A stretch of 64,000 nucleotides of DNA from CAVYWD01 sp963772225 (GCA_963772225.1 CAVYWD010000002.1:930001-994000); one strand, 5' to 3'. Positions 36,998 through 47,042 are shown, numbered from the stretch's first letter. The notes: generated from the letters alone by a model not told the origin. Numbers and translations are program-made.

Positions 36998-37987
36998 TCA
37001 ACCACCCGCGCGCGGGCCGCCGCCCATGGAGGCGAGGGTTTCCCGCACCACCGCGGCGACCTCACCGTCGCCCAAGGTCCGCGACGCCTCCTCGAGGATC
37101 TCCCGAGCCCGCGGGGTGGCCAGGTGCATCAGGCACTCGGCCGCGTCCATGCGAGTCGCGGGGTCCTCGGCGTCGTCCCGGAGCGCGCGCGCGGCGGCGT
37201 CAAGCGCGGAGTCGTCTCCCAGCATCCCCAGGGCCCGCATCGCAGCGCCTCGGAACGGATGGGCGCGCACCTCGACGATGCGCCGGAGCGCCTCCTTGGC
37301 CGCCTCGAGCTTCAGGTCTCCGGCGATCTCGATGGCCAGCCCCAGCTCGTCGCCCTTCCCCTTTGCGATCTTCGAGACGAGGAAGTCCCGCCCCTCGCCA
37401 TCGCCCAGCCGCGCGAGGACGCCCGCCGCCGCCGCCCTCTCCCAGCCCGGCGTGAAGAAGCGCTTGAAGAGCCGCCGCACCGGCTCCAGCGCGCGCGCAT
37501 CGCCCAGGGCCTGCAGCGCCTGGAGGACCTCGAAACGAAGGCTCGAGCCGCTGAGCCCCTGGACGAGCGCGTCGAAGCCGGCGGCGTCGCCCAGCTCGGC
37601 GAGCGAGAGCGCCGCCTCGAGCCGCACCGCGAAGCTCGGGTCCTGGGCGAGCCGGCTCAGGAGCGCATGCCCTGCCTCGCCCAAGCTTCCGGCCGCCTGA
37701 GCCAAAGCGCAGCGCGCGCCGGAGACCGGGTCGATCGCCCGCGACTCGAGCAAGGCCACGGCCTGCTCGCCCCGAGCAGCCGCGAGCGCGAGGTAGACCG
37801 TGCCGCGCACCTGCGAGTCCGAGTGGGCGAGGAGCGGCTCCAGGCGCTCGGCGACGGCGTCGCGCAGCGGCGGCTCCTCGGCCCGCTCGAGCAGAAAGCT
37901 TTGGGCCTTAAGCTGGCGCTTGATTTGCCCGGAGGTGAGCTCCTCGACTACCGGGCCCAGCGCCTGCTGCAGCTCCTCCAGCGTCAT
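36998..37987 (-). CDS. HEAT-repeat protein
   Basis: 329 residues made of alpha-helical HEAT/PBS-lyase-type repeats (SQVRGTVYLALAAARGEQA, FAVRLEAALSLAELGDAAG, SLRFEVLQALQALGDARALE, PFRGAAMRALGMLGDDSALD, TRMDAAECLMHLATPRAREI). It is a protein-protein interaction scaffold with no catalytic residues recognised. The ATG overlaps the metG stop (ATGA), so it is translationally coupled to methionyl-tRNA synthetase; an accessory role there is possible but unproven. Confidence 0.85.
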   Translation of the reverse strand: MTLEELQQALGPVVEELTSGQIKRQLKAQSFLLERAEEPPLRDAVAERLEPLLAHSDSQVRGTVYLALAAARGEQAVALLESRAIDPVSGARCALAQAAGSLGEAGHALLSRLAQDPSFAVRLEAALSLAELGDAAGFDALVQGLSGSSLRFEVLQALQALGDARALEPVRRLFKRFFTPGWERAAAAGVLARLGDGEGRDFLVSKIAKGKGDELGLAIEIAGDLKLEAAKEALRRIVEVRAHPFRGAAMRALGMLGDDSALDAAARALRDDAEDPATRMDAAECLMHLATPRAREILEEASRTLGDGEVAAVVRETLASMGGGPRAGG

Positions 37988-40059
37988 TGAATTCGCGTGC
38001 CGGGGGGCAGCTCTCCCGGCACCTCCACCAGGGTGAGCCCCGGGGGCTCTCCCGCCGCCAGGATCATCCCGTTCGACTCGATGCCGCGGATGGCGCGCTT
38101 GGCCAGGTTCGCCACGACCACCACCCTTCGGCCCACCGCCTGCTCCGGCGCGATGGCCTGGGCGATGCCCGCGGCGATGGTCCGAGGCTCGGCCTCGCCC
38201 AGGTCGACCGTCAGCTTGAGCAGCTTGTCGGACTTGGGCACCCGCTCCGCCGTGAGGATTTTGCCGATCTTCAGCTCGAGCTTGGCGAAGTCGCCGTAGG
38301 TCGCGACGCCCGGCGGGCTCGCCTCGGCCTTCGGCGCGCTCTTCTCCGCGGCCTTGGTCGCAGGCGCTGCCTGAACCGCCACGAGCTTCTCCACCACCTT
38401 CTCCTCGAGCCGCGCGATGAGCGGCCGCGGCGCCCCGATGACGTGGCCGCCGGGCAAGAGCGCGCCCTTCGCCGCCTCGAGGTCCTTGAAGGTCAAAGGC
38501 TGCGTGCCAAGCTGCGCGCAGATGTCCGCCGCGACCTTGGGAACCACCGGCCCCAGCAGCGCCGAAAGGAGGTAGGCGATGTCGGCGACGGTGGAAAGGT
38601 CGCGCCGCGCCTCCTCAGGCGCCGCCTTCGCCTTCTCCCAAGGCTTGCTGTCCTGGATGAACTTGTTCACCCGCTCGCCCAGCTCCACCACGAGCCTCAC
38701 GCCCGCGCGGAGCTCGAGGCGCGCGAAGGCCTCGCGCACCTGCGGCACGACCTTCAGCGCGTCGTCGAGCAGCGCGCTGTTGCGCTCCGCCGAGATCCGC
38801 CCGCCCAGCTGCGAGGCCAAGATGGTGAGCGAGCGGTTGCAGAGGTTGCCCAGGTTGTTGACCAGCTCGGCGTTGACCTTGAGCCGGAACTCCTTGAGGG
38901 AAAGGTCGAGATCCTCCGGCGAGGAACCCAAGTTCGCGGCGTAGAAGTAGCGCAGGTAGGACGGGTCGAGCAGGTCGAGGTACTGGCGCGCGTTGACGAA
39001 CGTGCCCCGCGCCTTCGACATCTTCTCGCCGTTCACGGTGAGCATGCCGTGGACCTGCACCCGGGCCGGGCGCTTGACCTGCGCGCCCTTGAGCAGCGCC
39101 GGCCAGAACAGGGTGTGGAAGTTGACGATATCCTTGCCGATGAAATGCACGATGCGCAGGTCCGACGCCTCGCTCCATTGCTCCAGCGCCGGGTGCTCGC
39201 CCGCCGCGCCCTTCGACTTGAGGAGCCGCTCGTGGGCGCTGATGTACCCGATGGGCGCGTCGAGCCAGACGTAGAAGTATTTGTCTTCCTCGCCGGGGAT
39301 CTTGAACCCGAAGTAGGGGCCGTCGCGGCTGATGCACCAGTCGGCGAGCCCCGTCCCCAGCCAGCCGCCGAGGAGGTTGTTGCGCACCGCCGGGTCGAGC
39401 GTCCCCTCGCCGCTCGACCATTCCTTCAGGAAGTCGGTGAAGGCGGCGAGCTTGAAGAAGTAGTGGTCGGAGTTGCGGCGGATGGGCGGAGTGCTGCAGA
39501 TGGCGCAGCGCGGGTCCTTCAAATCGGTCGGCGCGTAGGTCGTGCCGCACTTCTCGCAGACGTCGCCGTACTGGTCGGCCGCTCCACAATGCGGACAGGT
39601 GCCGCGCACGTAGCGGTCGGGGAGGAACCGCCGGTCCTTCTCGCAGTAGGTCAGCTCCAGCGGCCGCTTCTCCACGAAACCGGCCTTGCGGTTCCGGTCG
39701 AAGATGAGCTCCGCGTAGTAGCGGTTCTCTTCCGAGTTGGTGGAGTCGTAGAGGTCGAACGAGACGCCGAACTCGGCGAAGTCCTTGCGGTGCTCCTCGC
39801 CAACCTGCCGGACCAGCTCCTCGGGGGTGATGCCCATCTGGCCCGCCTTGATCTCGATGGGCGTGCCGTGGGTGTCGTCGGCGCAGACGTAGGTCACGTC
39901 CTCGCCGCAGCTGCGCAGGAAGCGCACGTAGATGTCGGTCTGCAGGTATTCGACGAGGTGACCGAGGTGGATGCTGCCGTTGGCGTACGGCAGAGCGCTC
40001 GTCACGAGGGTCCGGGTCAAGGCTTCCTCCGCGTGGGGCCGATCCTTCGAAGCGGCCAT
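37984..40059 (-). CDS. metG: Methionine-tRNA ligase
   Basis: 691 residues. Class I synthetase charging tRNA-Met. Seen: HIGH-type motif ALPYANGSIHLGHLVEY, DDTHGTPIE, zinc knuckle CPHCGAADQYGDVCEKCG and CAICSTPP, KMSKS motif GEKMSKARGTF, anticodon-binding helices, and a C-terminal EMAPII/Trbp111-like tRNA-binding domain (FAKLELKIGKILTAERVP, VANLAKRAIRGIESNGMIL). The ATG at 40059 is chosen because the catalytic core begins ~20 residues later; upstream in-frame sequence is not conserved. Overlaps the HEAT-repeat gene. Confidence 0.97.
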   Translation of the reverse strand: MAASKDRPHAEEALTRTLVTSALPYANGSIHLGHLVEYLQTDIYVRFLRSCGEDVTYVCADDTHGTPIEIKAGQMGITPEELVRQVGEEHRKDFAEFGVSFDLYDSTNSEENRYYAELIFDRNRKAGFVEKRPLELTYCEKDRRFLPDRYVRGTCPHCGAADQYGDVCEKCGTTYAPTDLKDPRCAICSTPPIRRNSDHYFFKLAAFTDFLKEWSSGEGTLDPAVRNNLLGGWLGTGLADWCISRDGPYFGFKIPGEEDKYFYVWLDAPIGYISAHERLLKSKGAAGEHPALEQWSEASDLRIVHFIGKDIVNFHTLFWPALLKGAQVKRPARVQVHGMLTVNGEKMSKARGTFVNARQYLDLLDPSYLRYFYAANLGSSPEDLDLSLKEFRLKVNAELVNNLGNLCNRSLTILASQLGGRISAERNSALLDDALKVVPQVREAFARLELRAGVRLVVELGERVNKFIQDSKPWEKAKAAPEEARRDLSTVADIAYLLSALLGPVVPKVAADICAQLGTQPLTFKDLEAAKGALLPGGHVIGAPRPLIARLEEKVVEKLVAVQAAPATKAAEKSAPKAEASPPGVATYGDFAKLELKIGKILTAERVPKSDKLLKLTVDLGEAEPRTIAAGIAQAIAPEQAVGRRVVVVANLAKRAIRGIESNGMILAAGEPPGLTLVEVPGELPPGTRIQ

Positions 40060-40655
40060 CAATAGAGGTTCTACGGCGCCCGGGCAAGCGGAGCGCGAGG
40101 GCTGGCGGCGCTGAGGTCCCTTGGGCAATCCCTTCGCGCGAAGGACGAGGGCGCGCGCGCAGCCTGAGAGGCCTTCCGAGCTCGAGGCCCCTCGGCGCTC
40201 TTCGTCGCCTGAGGCCGAGCTCGAGGTGGTTCGGGGCAGGTCGTTCAGGAGCGGCAGGCGCGGACCTCGGCGCCGCTCCGGGGCGAGTCCGTCCTGTCGA
40301 GGGGACGGAGACGAGTGCAATGGGTCTTGCCGCTGCGAAGCGTGACCGGCTGGGTCCCGAGGAACGCGATCGACACCTTCGCGCGAGTCAGCATTGGCCG
40401 GCGACACCCGAGGGGCGGCGATTCACACGCGCCTTGCTCTCGCCTGCGCACGGCGCGCCCGACTTCGCTTGAATCGGCGTCTGCGCGACTCGCGCCGACG
40501 CGGTGCCATTGTTCCAATTGACGCCGCCGCGCAAACGCTTGCTGATGAACGCGCGAGTCCGTTTTGCTTCTGACTTGGCACGCCGAGAGCAGCCCTCCAG
40601 ACGCAACATCTCCTGGCGGGCAAGGCCCGGCGTGCAAGACCTCAGGCCATCCCGC
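40060..40655 (+). other. Intergenic stretch without a recognised gene
   Basis: About 600 bp between metG and the cysteine-rich lipoprotein gene. Several short frames occur on both strands, but none shows a ribosome-binding site or known domain. The metG promoter must lie at its left end. Confidence 0.45.
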
Positions 40656-41045
40656 TCACGGGCAATAGCAGCTCTTGCTGCACTTGTGGTCCCGGAAGCA
40701 GGAGCCGGCGCACGCCGTGTGGGCATTGCAATACGTGGCCGTTGAAAAGAAGGTCACGGTGTCGCACGTCCACATCAAGGGGCAGGTTGGCTTCGAAGGT
40801 CCGCCGGGGTAATCGAGGTCCGGATCGCCGTCGGGGTCACAGGACTCAGTGGGGTCGCTGCAGACGCTTTTGTCCGCCGCGGTCCCCCGCGCAGCGACGC
40901 GCCGAATCAGGGCCGCCTCCGGAGCACCGTCGGACTCGACAGACCCGCCGCAGCCGCCGAGTGTGGCGCTCACCAGCAGGCCCCCTCCAGCGAGCGCCAC
41001 CCGTGACACGATTGAACAAAGCGTCCTCTTTTGAATCGTTCGCAT
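40656..41045 (-). CDS. Small cysteine-rich lipoprotein
   Basis: 129 residues. Type II signal peptide with lipobox LGGC (RVALAGGGLLVSATLGGC). The mature protein has an acidic middle (CSDPTESCDPDGDPDLDYPGG) and a C-terminal module with eight closely spaced cysteines (CPLMWTCDTVTFF, YCNAHTACAGSC, CSKSCYCP), probably a small disulfide knot outside the cell. AGGAG precedes the ATG by nine bases, supporting translation. Function unknown; the C-terminal module resembles secreted cysteine-rich domains found repeatedly in myxobacteria. Confidence 0.7.
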   Translation of the reverse strand: MRTIQKRTLCSIVSRVALAGGGLLVSATLGGCGGSVESDGAPEAALIRRVAARGTAADKSVCSDPTESCDPDGDPDLDYPGGPSKPTCPLMWTCDTVTFFSTATYCNAHTACAGSCFRDHKCSKSCYCP

Positions 41046-41379
41046 GCTTCTTCTCCTTGGTCCCGCCTGGTTGAGCTGCAAAACCAACTCCGCCTTCAAT
41101 CGTCCTCTTTTGCCTCACGTCGACACTTCAAGATCGATCTGTGGTGCGAATACAGAATTGATGTTCCGAACTTCAGCTCCAGGGCTCTCTGAGGGAGCTC
41201 AGTTCGCGCCTGGAAAGATGAGAAACAGCCCCGTTGACAATCAGGCTAGTGAATCGCCTCATTTCTTCCCAGGGCCGCTTTTCAAAAGGCGAATGGGCCA
41301 GTGGCGACCCGGAAAGTGGCGATCGATCCGGATCGCTCGACGACCCAGGTCGCGCATCGCTGCTGCCCGCCCAGCCTTG

Positions 41380-41591
41380 TGGGCCCACCAAGTGCACGCG
41401 CTCGGCGCCGAGCCCAAGCCGTTGGCGCACCGCAGATTCACGGCATGCCGCCTGGCCCGGCGATTTCCGCGGCCACTTCGGACGAGGCGATGAGGCGTCG
41501 GGCGCGCGAGCTCGGCGCTCGTTTGCGCGCCGAGGACGGAGCTGCGCCGGCCATCGCCATCCTGGAGCGCGAGCTCGGCCGCGGAGGCTGA
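41380..41591 (+). pseudogene. Glycosyltransferase (MGT/UGT-like) C-terminal remnant, copy 1
   Basis: Two frames joined near 41458 read ALWAHQVHALGAEPKPLAH, RRFTACRLA and then AISAATSDEAMRRRARELGA, RLRAEDGAAPAIAILERELG, stop. This is the standard end of MGT-type glycosyltransferases (PFWARRVxxLGVGPKPI ... LGxxIRAEDGVxxAVxxIE). One missing base separates the halves and the N-terminal ~350 residues are gone, so it is a true remnant. Confidence 0.65.
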
Positions 41592-41795
41592 TGCCGACCC
41601 TTTGCGACGTCTGCAGCTGGGTCGAAGCGAGGGCGCCGGAAAGTGAACGCGATGGCGACCGGTTCGCGGGCGGAGGCGATCTTCTCGGCACCGCCCGCTC
41701 GGAGGGCGCGCGACCCACGAGCAGCTCCGATTCGGCGGCGCGATGCCGCTTAGCGGCCGCGGCTCGCGCTCGCTCGACAGCGAGGCGTGGACCGG

Positions 41796-41945
41796 GCCAT
41801 CGCCGCGGCCACTTCGGACGAGGCGTCGGGCGCGCGAGCTCGGCGCTCGTTGGCGCGCCGAGGACGGGGCGGCGACGGCCGTCGCGATCCTGGAGCGCGA
41901 GCTCGGCCGCGAAGGGCTGATGCCGACCCCATTGCGGCGTCTGCC
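41796..41945 (+). pseudogene. Glycosyltransferase C-terminal remnant, copy 2
   Basis: Direct repeat of the tail of copy 1 (GCCGCGGCCACTTCGGACGA ... GAGCGCGAGCTCGGCCGC) with a short deletion after GACGAGGCG and several substitutions. It reads RARELGARWRAEDGAATA in one frame, then AVAILERELGREG. It contains no other part of the gene. Confidence 0.6.
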
Positions 41946-42511
41946 TTTGCGTCGAAACGATGGCAAACCCTCGGCCACCGGGACCGCTCAGGCTACCGGT
42001 GGATTCAGCGCCCACTGGCGCAGAGCCGACCCGTCGAGCACCTCGAATCGGGCGCGGCGGTGGCGCCTGGCGAGCTCAGTCGTGTGAAATCGGGGTTGAC
42101 CGAGCTCGCGGACCTTTGACCCGATTGGAGTCGGAAGGCCACTCAAACGGATCGTGCGACTCGACCGACCCGCATCGCGTCGACCTCGGTCCTACTGCTC
42201 TGCGCCTGCGGGAACGCTCTCACGCGCGAAGCGATTGAGCGAGCCCTTCAGCGCTGTCGACTTGCTTTCGGCAGACTCGCTCGTCGGCAGCCGCTGCGGG
42301 AGCTCCAGAGAGCACCGCGACTTGCCGCCCGCCGGCGCCGTGGATCTCCTCAGTGCTTGGGGTTCGTGCCCCGAACTGCCCGTTGACGGCCTCTGATTTC
42401 GTCGAGCACGCTGAAGCGTCGAAGCCCCTCCGACCTCGAACCGGGAGGCTCGGGAGTAAGGATTCGAGGTCGACCTGACCTGCGGCCTGCGAGCCGCTGG
42501 AGGGAATACTG

Positions 42512-44095
42512 GTGGGACATCGAAAATCCTTGCGCCGAACACGACCCTTCCTCCTTGCGGCCGGCGCGCTGCTCTGCTCTGCGTGCATTGGCGAATTCGA
42601 CCCCGGAGGGAGCGCGCAGAGCGGCGACGGCTCCCTTGATGCCTCGGCGCCCGATAGCTCCGGCGCCAAGGACGCCGGCAGCGGTGCGGCGGACGCCTCG
42701 CTCGATCACGACGCTGGCGCCGGGCGAGCTGACGCCTCCAGCGGCGCGGACGCCGGCGGAAGCGTCGCCAGCAGCGTGAAGGTCAACCCAACCAGCCTCG
42801 CGTTGCCTGAGCCCATTGGGGCAGCGCAGGGAGTCACGCTGAGCGGGGGCCTTCCGCCGTACACCGTCTCCGGATGCTCCGGGATCGCGCGGGCCGAGGT
42901 GTCGGGAACGATGCTTCTGGTCGCCCCCACGGCTGCGGGCACCTGCTCGATGGTAATCGCCGATTCGACCGCGCCGACCCCCCAGCAGGCCCAGCTGGAA
43001 GTGACCGTCGCCAGCGCATCGTCCGTCCTGGCTCCCACGCCGCCCATGGGCTGGAACAGCTGGAACGGATTTGGCTGCAATGTCAGCCAAGACCTCATCG
43101 AGCGCACGGCGGATGCGATGGCCAGCAGCGGGATGCAGGCTGCGGGCTACCGATACGTCAACATCGACGATTGTTGGCAGGTGAGCCGGGATGCGAGCGG
43201 CCAGATCGTGGCCGACTCCAGCCATTTCCCGAGCGGAATGGCTGCGCTGGCCAGCTACGTTCACAACCTGGGGCTGAAGTTGGGAGTCTATTCCGACCGC
43301 GGCACGAAAACCTGCGCCGGCCGCCCCGGCTCGCAGGATCACGAGAAACAGGACGCCAACACCTACGCCGCCTGGGGCGTCGACTATCTGAAGTACGACA
43401 ACTGCAACGCGACCCTGGACCAGCGCACGCAGTACACGACGATGCAAAACGCGCTTCGCGCGAGCGGAAGGGACATTGTATTCAGCATCTGCGCCTGGGG
43501 TTTTGCGTCCTGGATGCCGACGACGGGCGAGCTCTGGCGCACCACGGGGGACATCAACGCCTCATGGGGCTCCATCACCGGAAACCTCGACATCAACGCT
43601 GGGCTGGCCAGCAGCGCCGGTCCTGGGCACTGGAATGATCCCGACATGCTGGAGGTCGGCAATGGCAACATGACGAGCGTTGAATACCGCGCGCACTTCA
43701 GTATGTGGGCCATCATGGCGGCTCCGCTCATCGCTGGAAACGACCTGCGGTCGATATCGAACGAAACACTCGCGATCTTGACTGCGAAAGAAGTCATTCA
43801 GGTCAATCAAGATCTCCTCGGCAACCAAGGCATGCGCGTACGCGACGACGGCGACAACGAGGTCTGGAGCAAGGTTCAAAGCGGAGTGGGGCGGCGAGCG
43901 GTGGCGCTCTTCAATCGCGGGGGTGCGGCCTCCAGCATCAGCGTGAGCTGGTCGGAGATCGGCCTCGGTTCGGGGCAGGCCGCGGTGCGGGACCTCTGGG
44001 CGCGTACGGACCTGGGCAACTTCGCCGGCAAGTACACCGCGAGCGTCCCGTCCCACGGGGTCGTGCTGCTGGAGGTCACCGGGAGCGAGAAGTGA
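42512..44095 (+). CDS. Secreted GH27 alpha-galactosidase (lipoprotein-like)
   Basis: 527 residues; GTG start, GGAGGG nine bases upstream. N-terminal signal with a cysteine at the cleavage region (LLAAGALLCSACIG), an Asp/Ser/Gly/Ala-rich spacer (to ~residue 95), a small beta domain (~90-170), then the GH27 barrel: TPPMGWNSWNGFGCN, GYRYVNIDDCW, LKLGVYSDRG, WGVDYLKYDNCN (nucleophile Asp), and GELWRTTGDI (acid/base Asp), GHWNDPDMLEVGNG and a C-terminal beta domain. It hydrolyses terminal alpha-galactosides, likely from plant or algal glycans, at the cell surface. Codon use is less G+C-biased than neighbours, suggesting acquisition. Confidence 0.92.
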   Translation: MGHRKSLRRTRPFLLAAGALLCSACIGEFDPGGSAQSGDGSLDASAPDSSGAKDAGSGAADASLDHDAGAGRADASSGADAGGSVASSVKVNPTSLALPEPIGAAQGVTLSGGLPPYTVSGCSGIARAEVSGTMLLVAPTAAGTCSMVIADSTAPTPQQAQLEVTVASASSVLAPTPPMGWNSWNGFGCNVSQDLIERTADAMASSGMQAAGYRYVNIDDCWQVSRDASGQIVADSSHFPSGMAALASYVHNLGLKLGVYSDRGTKTCAGRPGSQDHEKQDANTYAAWGVDYLKYDNCNATLDQRTQYTTMQNALRASGRDIVFSICAWGFASWMPTTGELWRTTGDINASWGSITGNLDINAGLASSAGPGHWNDPDMLEVGNGNMTSVEYRAHFSMWAIMAAPLIAGNDLRSISNETLAILTAKEVIQVNQDLLGNQGMRVRDDGDNEVWSKVQSGVGRRAVALFNRGGAASSISVSWSEIGLGSGQAAVRDLWARTDLGNFAGKYTASVPSHGVVLLEVTGSEK

Positions 44096-44315
44096 ATCGA
44101 GCACCAGGGGAGTGGCACCCTCGGCTCACCTCCCGATGGAACCGTCCGCGTTCCTTGCGAAGACCGTAGCCCGGCGGCGCGGGCGTTGAGCGAGGTTGGG
44201 GTCGCGGCGCCGTCGCGCGATGCCGCTGCCCCGCCACTTGCCACCGACTGGCGTCCTCCCCCGACCCGCCTCCGGCGCTCTTGAACCGCCCGTCCGCCCG
44301 AGTTAACGGTTTCGA

Positions 44316-46634
44316 ATGCAACGACCCCGCGTCTTTCGGCGCGCCCTCGCCGCGCTCGCGCTCTTCTGCACCGCGCTGCTTCCCTTCCCCGCCCGCGCCG
44401 GCGACAACCCGGCCGAGGCGCTCGAGTTCGAGGAGATCGACGTCGTGGGCACCGCCCCCGTCGCCGGCCTCGGCACGCCGCTCGACGACGCGGCCGCCAA
44501 CGTCCAGATCCACCGCGCCAAAGAGATCGCCCGCCAGCGCCCGGACTCCGCCGCCGACTTCCTCTTTCACAACGGCGCCAGCGTCACCGTCGCCGACGGC
44601 CAAGGCAATCCCTACCAACCCGACGTGAGCTTCCGCGGCTTCACCGCCTCGCCGCTGCTCGGCACGCCGCAGGGCCTCTCGGTCTTCCTCGACGGCGTCC
44701 GCGCCAACGAGCCCTTCGGCGACGTGGTGAACTGGGACTTGATCCCGCCCGGCGCCATCTCGCGCATCCAGGTCATCCCCGGCTCGACCCCTGCCCTCGG
44801 GCTGAACACGCTCGGCGGCGCTGTGGCGATCTACACCAAGAGCGGCGCCTCCTCCCCGGGCCTTGCGCTCGACGCCGACGGCGGCTCGTTCTGGCGCCGC
44901 GGGCTCAGCCTCGAGGCCGGCGCCGCCCGCGGCGACTACGACGTCTTCGTCGCCGGCAACTTCCAGCAGGACGACGGCTGGGCCGACCACAACCCGAGCC
45001 GCGTGGGGCAGCTGTTCGCCAAGGTCGGCCGCCAGACTGCCGACACCGACCTCGACCTGAGCGTCCTCCTCGCCGACACCGCCCTCGAGGGGACGCAGAC
45101 GCTCCCGCGCTCCTGGCTCGACGACCCGCGCCAGGCCTACACCTTCCCGGACCGCAATCTGAACCGGCTGGTCCACGCGCACCTGAGCGGCAGCGCCTTG
45201 CTCGCCAAGGACGTCCTCCTCGGCGGCAGCCTCTACGTCCGTCGGTTGTCGAGCGACAACGTGGCGAGCAACGTGAACAGCGCCGATGACCCGGCCGACC
45301 CGGCGAGCCCCCAGGCTACCCTCGACCGCGCGCTCACCGCCACGGTGGGCTGCGGCGGGGCGCTGCAGCTCACGCTCACTCGGAGCCTCCTCGGCCACCG
45401 CAACCAGCTCAGCGCCGGCGCCGCCGCGGACCTGGGCGACGCGCGCTTCCACCAGGAGTCGCAGCCGGCGAGCTTCACCGCCGACCGCGGGACGGTCGCC
45501 ACCGGCGACTTCGCGTCGAACACCGACCTGGAGACGACGACGCGCACCCTGGGCCTTTACGCCACCGACACCTTTGCCATCGCGCGCGGGCTGTCGCTGA
45601 CCGTCTCCGGCCGCTTCAACAACGCCCAGGTGAAAACCCGGAACCGCGGCGACCCCGCGGACGACGCGCTCAACGGCGACCACTCGTTCAATCGCCTGAA
45701 CCCGGCCGCGGGGCTCGCCTGGACACCGCGGCGATCGCTCACCGCCTACGCGACCTACAACGAAGGCATGCGGGTGCCGACGCCGATGGAGCTGACCTGC
45801 GCCGACCCGGCCGCGCCGTGCAAGCTGCCGAACGCGTTCCTCGCCGACCCGGCGCTGAAGAGGGTGGTCTCGAGGACGGTGGAGCTCGGCGCGCGCGGGA
45901 GCCTCGGCGCGGGCTTTCGCTGGAACGCGGCGATCTACCGGACGCTGCTCGACGACGACATCCAGTTCATCAGCGACCCGCGCTCCGGCGTGGTCACCGC
46001 GGGCTACTTCGCGAACGTCGGGCAAACGCGGCGCCAGGGCTTCGAGTGCGGCCTGGGCGCGAAGGCGGGGCCGGTCTCCTTCAACCTCGCCTACGGCTTC
46101 GTCGACGCGACCTTCCAGACGCCCTACCCGTACGCGAGCTCGGTGAACTCGTCCGCAGTGGACGCGGACGGCGACGGCGTCCGGGACACGGTCCAGGTCC
46201 GCGCCGGCGACCACCTCCCCGGGATCCCCGCGCACAGCGGCAAGCTGCGCGTGGACTGGGAGGTCGCGCCGCACATGTCGGTCGGCGCGAGCCTGGCGCT
46301 CGCCTCCGGCACCTGGGCGCGCGGCGACGAGAACAACCGCGACGCCAACGGCATGGTGCCCGGCTATGCGACTGCGGGCCTCGACGCGTCCTGGCAGTTC
46401 GTGAAGGGTTTCTCGCTCGGCGTGAAGGTGAGCAACCTGCTCGACTCGCGGTATTCGAACTTCGGCCTCCTCGGCCAGAACGCGTTCACCGGGCCGAGCC
46501 GGACCTTCGGCCCGTCGGTCGGCGTGGCGCCGGCGGTCGAGCAGTTCCGGTCGATCGCGGCGCCGCGCGGAGCTTGGGTGTCGCTCTCGTACAGCTTGGA
46601 CGGGAAAGGCACCGCGAAAGCGTCCGACGATTGA
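44316..46634 (+). CDS. TonB-dependent outer-membrane receptor (first of two)
   Basis: 772 residues, intact. Signal peptide (ALAALALFCTALLPFPARA), TonB-box region (EEIDVVGTAPV), plug domain (VSFRGFTASPLLGTPQGLSV, FLDGVRANEPFGDVVNWDLI, NTLGGAVAIYTKSG), and a beta-barrel with LGLYATDTFAIARGLSLTVS and a C-terminal strand near WVSLSYSL. It resembles TonB receptors that import siderophores, cobalamin or other large ligands; the sequence gives no ligand. It is followed by a second receptor, a cupredoxin and a YVTN propeller on the same strand. Confidence 0.92.
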   Translation: MQRPRVFRRALAALALFCTALLPFPARAGDNPAEALEFEEIDVVGTAPVAGLGTPLDDAAANVQIHRAKEIARQRPDSAADFLFHNGASVTVADGQGNPYQPDVSFRGFTASPLLGTPQGLSVFLDGVRANEPFGDVVNWDLIPPGAISRIQVIPGSTPALGLNTLGGAVAIYTKSGASSPGLALDADGGSFWRRGLSLEAGAARGDYDVFVAGNFQQDDGWADHNPSRVGQLFAKVGRQTADTDLDLSVLLADTALEGTQTLPRSWLDDPRQAYTFPDRNLNRLVHAHLSGSALLAKDVLLGGSLYVRRLSSDNVASNVNSADDPADPASPQATLDRALTATVGCGGALQLTLTRSLLGHRNQLSAGAAADLGDARFHQESQPASFTADRGTVATGDFASNTDLETTTRTLGLYATDTFAIARGLSLTVSGRFNNAQVKTRNRGDPADDALNGDHSFNRLNPAAGLAWTPRRSLTAYATYNEGMRVPTPMELTCADPAAPCKLPNAFLADPALKRVVSRTVELGARGSLGAGFRWNAAIYRTLLDDDIQFISDPRSGVVTAGYFANVGQTRRQGFECGLGAKAGPVSFNLAYGFVDATFQTPYPYASSVNSSAVDADGDGVRDTVQVRAGDHLPGIPAHSGKLRVDWEVAPHMSVGASLALASGTWARGDENNRDANGMVPGYATAGLDASWQFVKGFSLGVKVSNLLDSRYSNFGLLGQNAFTGPSRTFGPSVGVAPAVEQFRSIAAPRGAWVSLSYSLDGKGTAKASDD

Positions 46635-47042
46635 GCCCGGGCCGGGTGTCCGTTCCTCACAGCGCGCGAGGAGTCTTTCAGATGCTTGACAGACCGCGAG
46701 TCCTCCGCCACGGTTGCATGAATTGCACTTAGGTCAAGAATTGGCCGAACGCCCGCGGGCGGCGGCGGACGTGGCGCAGTCTAGGTCGGCCATGAGGCAT
46801 GGGTCGTCGCGCCACAGGACCTGCCGCTCGCGACCCGCTGACCTCCGCCATTAGGTTTCTTTCCTTCCGAGCCCGACCCCTGACCATCGCCCTTCCGCCG
46901 CGCTCCTCGCCACCGTCGCGCTCGCCGCGGCGCGCCCGACCTGGGCTGCTTCGGCCGCCAGCGTGTGCGCCTCGCCCGCCCCCGCCGCTGCGCGTGGTCA
47001 TGGCGCTGCGGTGAGGCACGGGCCAACCCGGGACGCGACACC
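46635..47042 (+). promoter_or_regulatory. Intergenic region between the two TonB receptor genes
   Basis: 408 bp. TTGACA at 46685-46690 is a good -35 hexamer but no -10 is found at 16-18 bp. CTTGAC (46684-46689) and GTCAAG (46732-46737) form a short inverted repeat that could be an operator. No cobalamin-riboswitch features or small gene were found. Confidence 0.35.

Larger units (their letters stand above)
41046..42511 (+). other. 1.47-kb decayed accessory stretch
   Basis: No intact gene is supported across this interval. It holds two degenerate copies of a glycosyltransferase C-terminus (listed separately) and otherwise unassigned sequence. Composition appears less G+C-rich in parts (for example 41080-41290) than the flanking core genes. 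Together with the lipoprotein and the GH27 gene it forms an accessory patch. Confidence 0.55.

Noticed and set aside
46635..47042. Cobalamin riboswitch upstream of the second TonB receptor
   Set aside because: No B12-box-like conserved core or matching helices could be found.
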